Positions 60,671 to 64,000 of a stretch of DNA of 64,000 nucleotides are shown here, piece after piece. The position numbers were made by a program, and so were the translations under genes. How positions within the stretch are numbered: position 1 is the first letter of the stretch; every line of letters begins with the position of its first letter. The notes under the pieces are model-generated. The model was not told the origin of the DNA. It saw nothing but the letters and a program-made list of their open reading frames with translations, and searched no databases. Source of the DNA: Acidobacteriota bacterium (GTDB taxonomy: Bacteria > Acidobacteriota > Terriglobia > Terriglobales > Acidobacteriaceae); NCBI GenBank assembly GCA_003225055.1, contig QIAU01000120.1, positions 62,001-126,000 on the forward strand, read 5' to 3'.

Positions 60671-62089
60671 TCAGCGCCTGGTAATGACTGGCTGGATTTC
60701 TTCCACGTCAACCCGATCGGTGGGATATTTGCCCGTGTAGCAAGCCGAGCAGTAAGTAGTCTTCTCGCCATCGCCGCAGGCCTCCTTCAGACCCTCGAGA
60801 GACAGATAAGCCAGAGAATCGGCTCCAATGTAGTCGCGGATCTCCGCAACCGACTTATTAGCCGCTATCAGTTGCTTCTTAGACGGCGTATCAACTCCAT
60901 AGAAACACGGCGAAACGGTCGGTGGACAGGAAATGCGCATGTGCACTTCCCTCGCGCCAGCCCCCCGAATCATTCGCACGATCTTGCGGCTCGTAGTGCC
61001 GCGCACGATCGAATCGTCAATGAGCACCACCCGCTTGCCTTCCAGCACGGAGCGCACGGGATTCAGCTTCAACTTGACTCCAAAGTCGCGCACCGACTGC
61101 GAAGGCTCGATGAATGTACGTCCCACATAGTGGTTTCGGATCAGGCCAAAGCGGAACGGAATTCCGCTTTCGGCGGCGAAGCCCATAGCGGCGCTTACGC
61201 CCGAGTCCGGTACGGGAACGACGATATCAGCCTGCGCCGGCGACTCTCGCGCCAATTGACGGCCCAGGGCGTCGCGGCTCATGTCCACCGAGCGTCCGAA
61301 CACCAGGCTGTCCGGCCGGGAAAAGTAAACGTGCTCGAAAATGCAGCTCGATTGCGGACCGGCAGGCGAATAAAAATGCGACAATACGCCTTCCGATCCC
61401 ACGACGACCAGTTCTCCCGGCTTCACATCCCGCTCATACGTCGCGCCAATCAGATCGAACGCGCAGGTTTCGGAGGCAAAGACGATCGTTTCTCGCTTCT
61501 CTCCCGACTGCGCCGGAATTCGTCCCATGGCCAAGGGCCGGAACCCACGAGGATCGCGCGCCGCGAAGATCCGGTCCGAGCTGATCATCACCAGCGAAAA
61601 TGCGCCTTCTACCCGGCGCAAGGCATCGGCCATGGCTTCGGGAAGAGTATGCTCCTTCGAGAGCGCAATAAGATGAACGATAACCTCGGTATCGCTGTTG
61701 GTCTGAAAGATCGAGCCCTGGCTCTCCAACCGACTGCGGATTTCGAGCGCGTTGACCAGATTCCCATTGTGCGCCAGGGCCACCTGTCCCTTGTTCGACT
61801 GCACCATGATGGGTTGGGCATTGAGGAGAGCCGAATCGCCGGCCGTGGAGTAACGCGTGTGTCCGATAGCTAAGGTTCCGCGCAGCTTGGTTAGAACCTC
61901 TTCAGTGAAGATGTCGGCCACGAGTCCCATTGCCTTATGGGCGTGCAGTCCCATGCCGTCGGAGGTCACAATGCCAGCCGACTCCTGCCCCCGGTGTTGC
62001 AGCCCGTGCAGCCCCAGATAAGTGAGCTTCTCCGCCTCCGGGTGCGCGTAGATCGCGACCACCCCGCACTCTTCACGGAATTTATCCAT
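60671..62089 (-). CDS. purF: Amidophosphoribosyltransferase PurF (Fe-S type)
   Basis: First step of purine synthesis, PRPP plus glutamine to phosphoribosylamine. 472 aa from ATG 62089 (MDKFREECGVVAIYAH); ATG 62098 and an upstream frame to 62128 are alternatives. The Ntn glutaminase nucleophile is Cys8 after a short propeptide. GLHGLQHRGQESAGIVTSDG, NGNLVNALEIRSRLESQGSIFQTNSDTEVIVHL and the PRPP loop VVLIDDSIVRGTTSRKIVRMI are present. Cysteines in ASETCAF, RISCPPTVSPC and YCSACYTGKYP match the [4Fe-4S] ligands of the B. subtilis enzyme. Follows purL, 112 bp downstream on the minus strand. Confidence 0.96.
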   Translation of the reverse strand: MDKFREECGVVAIYAHPEAEKLTYLGLHGLQHRGQESAGIVTSDGMGLHAHKAMGLVADIFTEEVLTKLRGTLAIGHTRYSTAGDSALLNAQPIMVQSNKGQVALAHNGNLVNALEIRSRLESQGSIFQTNSDTEVIVHLIALSKEHTLPEAMADALRRVEGAFSLVMISSDRIFAARDPRGFRPLAMGRIPAQSGEKRETIVFASETCAFDLIGATYERDVKPGELVVVGSEGVLSHFYSPAGPQSSCIFEHVYFSRPDSLVFGRSVDMSRDALGRQLARESPAQADIVVPVPDSGVSAAMGFAAESGIPFRFGLIRNHYVGRTFIEPSQSVRDFGVKLKLNPVRSVLEGKRVVLIDDSIVRGTTSRKIVRMIRGAGAREVHMRISCPPTVSPCFYGVDTPSKKQLIAANKSVAEIRDYIGADSLAYLSLEGLKEACGDGEKTTYCSACYTGKYPTDRVDVEEIQPVITRR

Positions 62090-62157
62090 ATTTCTCATCA
62101 AACGCCGCGCGGAGCGAAGAATCGACACAGTTCGGCTCGGCAGAGAAACAATGCATA

Positions 62158-62192
62158 GATCCTTCGCGGATAAATCCGCTCAGGATGACAAG
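62158..62192. repeat. 'gatccttcgcgg...ctcaggatgacaag' repeat
   Basis: gatccttcgcgg (62158-62169) and gctcaggatgacaag (62178-62192) are the two end words in a compact form, lying between purL and purF. Confidence 0.6.
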
Positions 62193-62201
62193 CCAATCTT
62201 C

Positions 62202-64000
62202 CTAATTTGCCGCTGCCACAGGCTCCGTACGCAGAGCCCGCTCTAGCGCACCTTCGTAAACATCCAGCAGCTCGCCTACCCCTGCCGACACCACCACCCG
62301 GCCGTCGAGCTGAATTTCCATCTTTTCCGGAACCGTCTCCCCGATATGCTCTGCCGAGAGGCAGTATTTTACCGCTACTTGTTGGATTCGCAGCAGATTA
62401 CTGAGGTCGCAGGAAAGCACCGCCCGGCTCGCATCTTCGCCGAACAACACAAACACGGTCGGCAAGCCGCGAGAAAGCAAATTGACCTTCGCTCCCACCT
62501 CAGTCGGGAACGCCGACTCGGCTAGCGCCACAGCAATTCCGCCTTCTGAGCAATGGTGCGCCGAATCCACCAGCCCACCAGCAATGATTTCCACCAAAGC
62601 TTTTTGTAAGCCAGCTTCTTTCTCCAGCTCCAACTCCGGCGGATAGCCCCAAACCGACCCCAGTATCTCCTTGGCGTATTCCGACGAACCAAACTCTGAT
62701 TCCACGTCCGTGATGTCGGCCGGCTCTCCGCCCCGGAGCAGCACGATAGCTCGGCCCGGCTCACGGAACCCCATCTGTCCCGCCTTACGCACGTTTTCCA
62801 GGATGCCAACCACCCCCAGGACCGGTGTGGGGTAAATGCCCTCGCCCAAAGTCTCGTTATAGAAACTGACATTCCCGCCCGTGATGGGCACTTCCAGTTC
62901 CTCGCAAGCCTTGGTCATGCCATCGATCACTTGCGAAAATTGCCACATGATGTTCGGTTTCTCGGGATTTCCGAAGTTCAGGCAGTTAGTAGCGGCTACG
63001 GGAGTCGCCCCACTGCAAGCGACCTTGCGCGCCGCCTCGGCCACCGCGTGCATCGCGCCTAACCGCGGATCGAGATAGCACCAGCGCCCATTCCCATCCA
63101 ACGCCATGGCCAGCCCTCGCTGCGAGCCCTTGATGCGGATCACGCCTGCATCCCCAGCGCCTGGACCTTCGACGGTGTTGGTTTGCACCATGGAGTCATA
63201 CTGCTGCCAGATCCAGCGCTTGCCGCAGATATTGGCCGAACCCAGCAGCCGCTTGAGGTCCGCGGTTAAGTCCCCCGCCCCGGCCAACCCTATGTTCTCC
63301 GGCATCTCCCGTGGAACTGGGGGCTCCCAGCGCTGCACAGGCCGCTTGTAGACAGGGGCATCATCGGTGAGGGCTTGATTGGGAATCTCGGCGACCACTT
63401 TGCCGTGTTCGAGGACGCGCATCTTGCCGTCGAGCGTCACCCGCCCAACTTCGACTGCATCGAGTCCCCACTTCTGAAAGACTCTTAGCACTTCCTGCTC
63501 CCTGCCCTTTTGTGCCACCAGCAGCATGCGCTCCTGCGACTCGCTTAGCATGATCTCGTAAGGCGTCATAGCAGTTTCACGCTGTGGAACTCGGTCGAGC
63601 TCGATCTCAATGCCGACGTGTCCGCGCGCCCCCATCTCGCAGGACGAGCAGGTCAGCCCGGCTGCGCCCATGTCTTGAATACCGACGACAGCTCCGGTTT
63701 GCATGGCCTCGAGACAGGCTTCGAGGAGGAGTTTTTCCAGAAACGGATCGCCTACCTGCACATTGGGACGCTTGCCCTCGGAAGCCTCGCTGAACTCCTC
63801 ACTGGCCATAGTCGCGCCATGAATTCCGTCGCGCCCGGTCTTCGAGCCCACGTAGATGACCGGATTTGCTTCGCCGGCAGCCTTCGCGTAAAAGATCTGA
63901 TCGCGCCGAACCAGGCCCAGGGCAAACGCATTGACCAAAGGATTATTGGAGTAGCAGGGCTCGAACTTGGTCTCGCCGCCAAGGTTCGGTACTCCAAAAC
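62202..64000 (-). CDS. purL: Phosphoribosylformylglycinamidine synthase II PurL (N-terminus outside window)
   Basis: ATP-dependent FGAM synthase subunit; open to the window edge, about 599 codons visible. [28 protein letters not shown] at the edge, then [61 protein letters not shown], and in the second half [65 protein letters not shown] and the C-terminal [20 protein letters not shown]. This is the small PurL (PurL-PurQ-PurS system). The first about 150-170 residues are missing. Upstream of purF on the same strand: a purine operon. Confidence 0.96.
   Translation of the reverse strand, partial: FGVPNLGGETKFEPCYSNNPLVNAFALGLVRRDQIFYAKAAGEANPVIYVGSKTGRDGIHGATMASEEFSEASEGKRPNVQVGDPFLEKLLLEACLEAMQTGAVVGIQDMGAAGLTCSSCEMGARGHVGIEIELDRVPQRETAMTPYEIMLSESQERMLLVAQKGREQEVLRVFQKWGLDAVEVGRVTLDGKMRVLEHGKVVAEIPNQALTDDAPVYKRPVQRWEPPVPREMPENIGLAGAGDLTADLKRLLGSANICGKRWIWQQYDSMVQTNTVEGPGAGDAGVIRIKGSQRGLAMALDGNGRWCYLDPRLGAMHAVAEAARKVACSGATPVAATNCLNFGNPEKPNIMWQFSQVIDGMTKACEELEVPITGGNVSFYNETLGEGIYPTPVLGVVGILENVRKAGQMGFREPGRAIVLLRGGEPADITDVESEFGSSEYAKEILGSVWGYPPELELEKEAGLQKALVEIIAGGLVDSAHHCSEGGIAVALAESAFPTEVGAKVNLLSRGLPTVFVLFGEDASRAVLSCDLSNLLRIQQVAVKYCLSAEHIGETVPEKMEIQLDGRVVVSAGVGELLDVYEGALERALRTEPVAAAN

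Noticed and set aside
1-64000. CRISPR arrays, tRNA, rRNA, prophage, toxin-antitoxin or defence cassettes
   Set aside because: I scanned for regularly spaced direct repeats, T-loop-like GTTCGAATC words and typical gene families and found none that could be supported.

Overview
The window looks like chromosomal core genome from a GC-rich Gram-negative bacterium of the phylum Acidobacteriota (Terriglobia/Koribacter-like). This is inferred from the gene content: a lipid A cluster, a TonB-dependent receptor with a carboxypeptidase-like plug extension, winged-helix regulators fused to membrane helices, an MXAN_5187-type protein, a tandem ThyX, and many short scattered repeats of the 'TCATCCTGAGCGAAGC' kind. 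I see no rRNA, tRNA, CRISPR array, prophage or intact insertion sequence.

Layout. 1-6.2 kb: replication and transcription core on the + strand, with dnaG (5' end outside the window), rpoD and dnaB. A 1.1 kb gene-free stretch lies between rpoD and dnaB; it holds a strong terminator with no CDS in front of it (candidate ncRNA) and one copy of a 106-bp inverted-repeat element. 6.5-12.1 kb: lepA (-), a secreted amidohydrolase and maf (+), a short tatA (-) and an M20 peptidase (-). 12.2-18 kb: envelope cluster on +: fabZ, lpxA, lpxI, a DinB-fold protein, a frameshifted pseudogene, a Gfo/Idh oxidoreductase and a TonB-like protein. 18-22.7 kb: M13 protease (-), a broken DUF4097-like gene next to a membrane winged-helix regulator (-), then a small membrane protein and miaA (+). 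22.8-29.8 kb, all minus: a complete GDP-mannose route (phosphohexomutase, manC, manA), an aspartate aminotransferase overlapping coaD, and recA. 30-37.8 kb: tandem ThyX (-), then a LolA-like secreted protein, DUF2071, a CPA2 antiporter, fabG, GNAT, a secreted dienelactone hydrolase and an XRE regulator (+). 38-47.7 kb: MXAN_5187-type protein, purH, a large TPR protein, dGTPase, an M20 dipeptidase (-) and an OmpA-family protein. 48.4-54.7 kb: MGMT, APC permease, FAD oxidoreductase (-), CDF transporter and ATP-dependent DNA ligase (-). 54.8-57.9 kb: DUF1385 protein, prfA and prmC. 58.2-64 kb: TonB-dependent receptor (+), then purF and purL (-; purL runs off the end).

The most unusual material is not a gene cassette but small repeated DNA. 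One family has entered coding sequence: a linker in DnaG and the C-terminal tail of MiaA are encoded by the same repeat that occurs between genes. Maf carries an in-frame run of a second family. Inverted repeats built from iterated short words sit directly in front of several start codons (lpxI, dgt, prfA and others). A 106-bp element with 11-14 bp terminal inverted repeats occurs twice, 32 kb apart. Two genes (Gfo/Idh and GNAT) appear to have no ATG, GTG or TTG at their natural N-terminus.
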